A stretch of DNA of 64,000 nt, taken from contig JAZARR010000145.1 in NCBI GenBank assembly GCA_037389465.1, forward strand, positions 1 to 64,000, written 5' to 3'. Made by a program: the position numbers and the translations under genes. Shown here piece by piece: positions 63,122 through 64,000 of the stretch. The stretch comes from Baylisascaris procyonis. Its lineage: Eukaryota > Nematoda > Chromadorea > Rhabditida > Ascarididae. The notes under the pieces were generated by a model. The model saw only the letters and a list, made by a program, of their open reading frames with translations, had not been told where the DNA came from and ran no database searches. Every line of letters begins with the position of its first letter. The first letter of the stretch is position 1.

Positions 63122-64000
63122 CTGCAGTCATCAGCCTCCTTCGATACAGCACCTTTAATTTGAATACCCGACCAACTGATCCCTACTAACCAACAAGCTT
63201 TGAGGTAGGCTTTTGATGTATTGAATTCATGCCCTCAACTCAAAGATTTCAACGAGTCGAAAGGAATTCTGAACAATTTAATAGAAATTTGCAAAAAAAC
63301 ACACTAGTTGAACTGATCTGATCACCACCTGTTTCAACAATAAACTTCGATTGTAATTTGCAGAACGAAAGCTAACTAGATGGATGCTATGTTCCACGGA
63401 TATAATGCAAAGCAACTACCTCTAATGCAAAAACTCTTACAAATCTCATGCACAATAATTCAGTATTTCCTTCGGAAAATGAGCGTAGATTTGGATAAAA
63501 TTTTTTAAAAACTTTCTCTGAATTAAAGGCTAAATTGCCTGACGCATATTTTCTAAAGCTAAAATTTGAGGATCGCTAGCAAAAACTTACTAAGCTTCAA
63601 AATCGTGTAAAAAAGACGACCAAAGCTTAACACGCTAAATAAAATGAAGAAACCTCTGAAAAACATTTTCATGAAGTAAACAAAGCCAAAGTAACGCATC
63701 TGTATTTTCCTCCCTTTTTTCGCGCGGAAGTATCCATAGATGGTGTCCCTATATTCCCGCTACCTCCTTACCTGGTACCAAAAATAATAATTCGATAGTG
63801 TCTCATCTAAATTGGCAGATGATATGACAGGTGTGCATCATATCATACAAATTAGAAATATGATGCTTACGAATTCAAACCTGAATCCCGTATCAAATTT
63901 TCTTTCTTATCCGCTTGTAGAATCGCACCCAAACCTTTATAAGCGACTCGCTTACTGCGAACTATCCAGTCTATTGAATGAATATATTCGACCTGATCCA
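63122..64000. other. No supported gene at the right edge
   Basis: No exon met the standard. A donor-like TACCAG before GTAAGGAG on the minus strand (about 63773) has 18 open codons before it, ending NYYFWYQ, but no clear acceptor. A short inverted repeat (atgatatga ... tcatatcat) lies near 63820-63846. Confidence 0.4.

Overview
This window looks like eukaryotic nuclear DNA, most likely from a nematode. The unique sequence is AT-rich and has no bacterial gene layout: no operons, no ribosome binding sites, and no compact long reading frames outside a repeat. Short coding blocks lie on the minus strand, bounded by nematode-like acceptors (TTTCAG or TTTTCAG) and donors such as GTAAGT, GTGAGT and GTATGT. 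The assignment to nematodes rests on splice-site style and composition only. No marker gene was recognised.

Layout. From 10941 to 51319 (40.4 kb, 63% of the window) lies one tandem satellite with an 84-bp unit: 479 complete units counted between 11041 and 51285, plus imperfect edges. I found only five variant units, all in the last 5 kb. On both sides are small minus-strand exons. The exon at 51969-52045 ends in phase 1 and the exon at 10532-10668 starts with the two bases needed to finish that codon. The simplest reading is therefore that the whole satellite sits in one 41.3-kb intron of a large gene running right to left, from about 63.1 kb to below 3.3 kb. Further phase-matched junctions support the model: 57561-57723 to 57206-57230 to 55691-55807 to 54536-54735; 61110-61291 to 60610-60805; 10532-10668 to 10128-10158 to 9529-9614 to 8840-8897 to 8624-8760; 7786-8070 to 7132-7180; 5647-5745 to 3874-4026. 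I could not identify the protein. One exon has a Walker-A-like GDTGCGK, but without the expected Thr/Ser after it.

Several exons read well only if a frame change of one base is allowed, often at short homopolymers. This could mean assembly errors or a decaying gene. It contrasts sharply with the near-perfect satellite.

The minus strand of the satellite has a reading frame without stops over tens of kilobases, but no unit contains an ATG in that frame, so I do not call it a gene. The plus strand carries a Ser/Thr/Glu-rich frame broken by one stop per unit; a 93-bp relic unit and the right edge suggest the common 84-bp unit derives from a longer one. In the host gene's sense direction every unit has a TTCTTCAG/A sequence resembling a nematode 3' splice site.

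Other content: a 16-copy 21-bp tandem array with a duplicated lead-in (4923-5057 and 6002-6470), a 65-bp tandem repeat (4 copies, 57756-58015), a dispersed repeat pair (4069-4239 and 59774-59939), a large imperfect inverted repeat (8840-8997), a (TA)n tract (62516-62635), a purine tract (about 61894-61975) and a GC-richer patch with a hairpin and TGACGTCA (53780-53960). I saw no rRNA, tRNA, CRISPR array or transposase gene.
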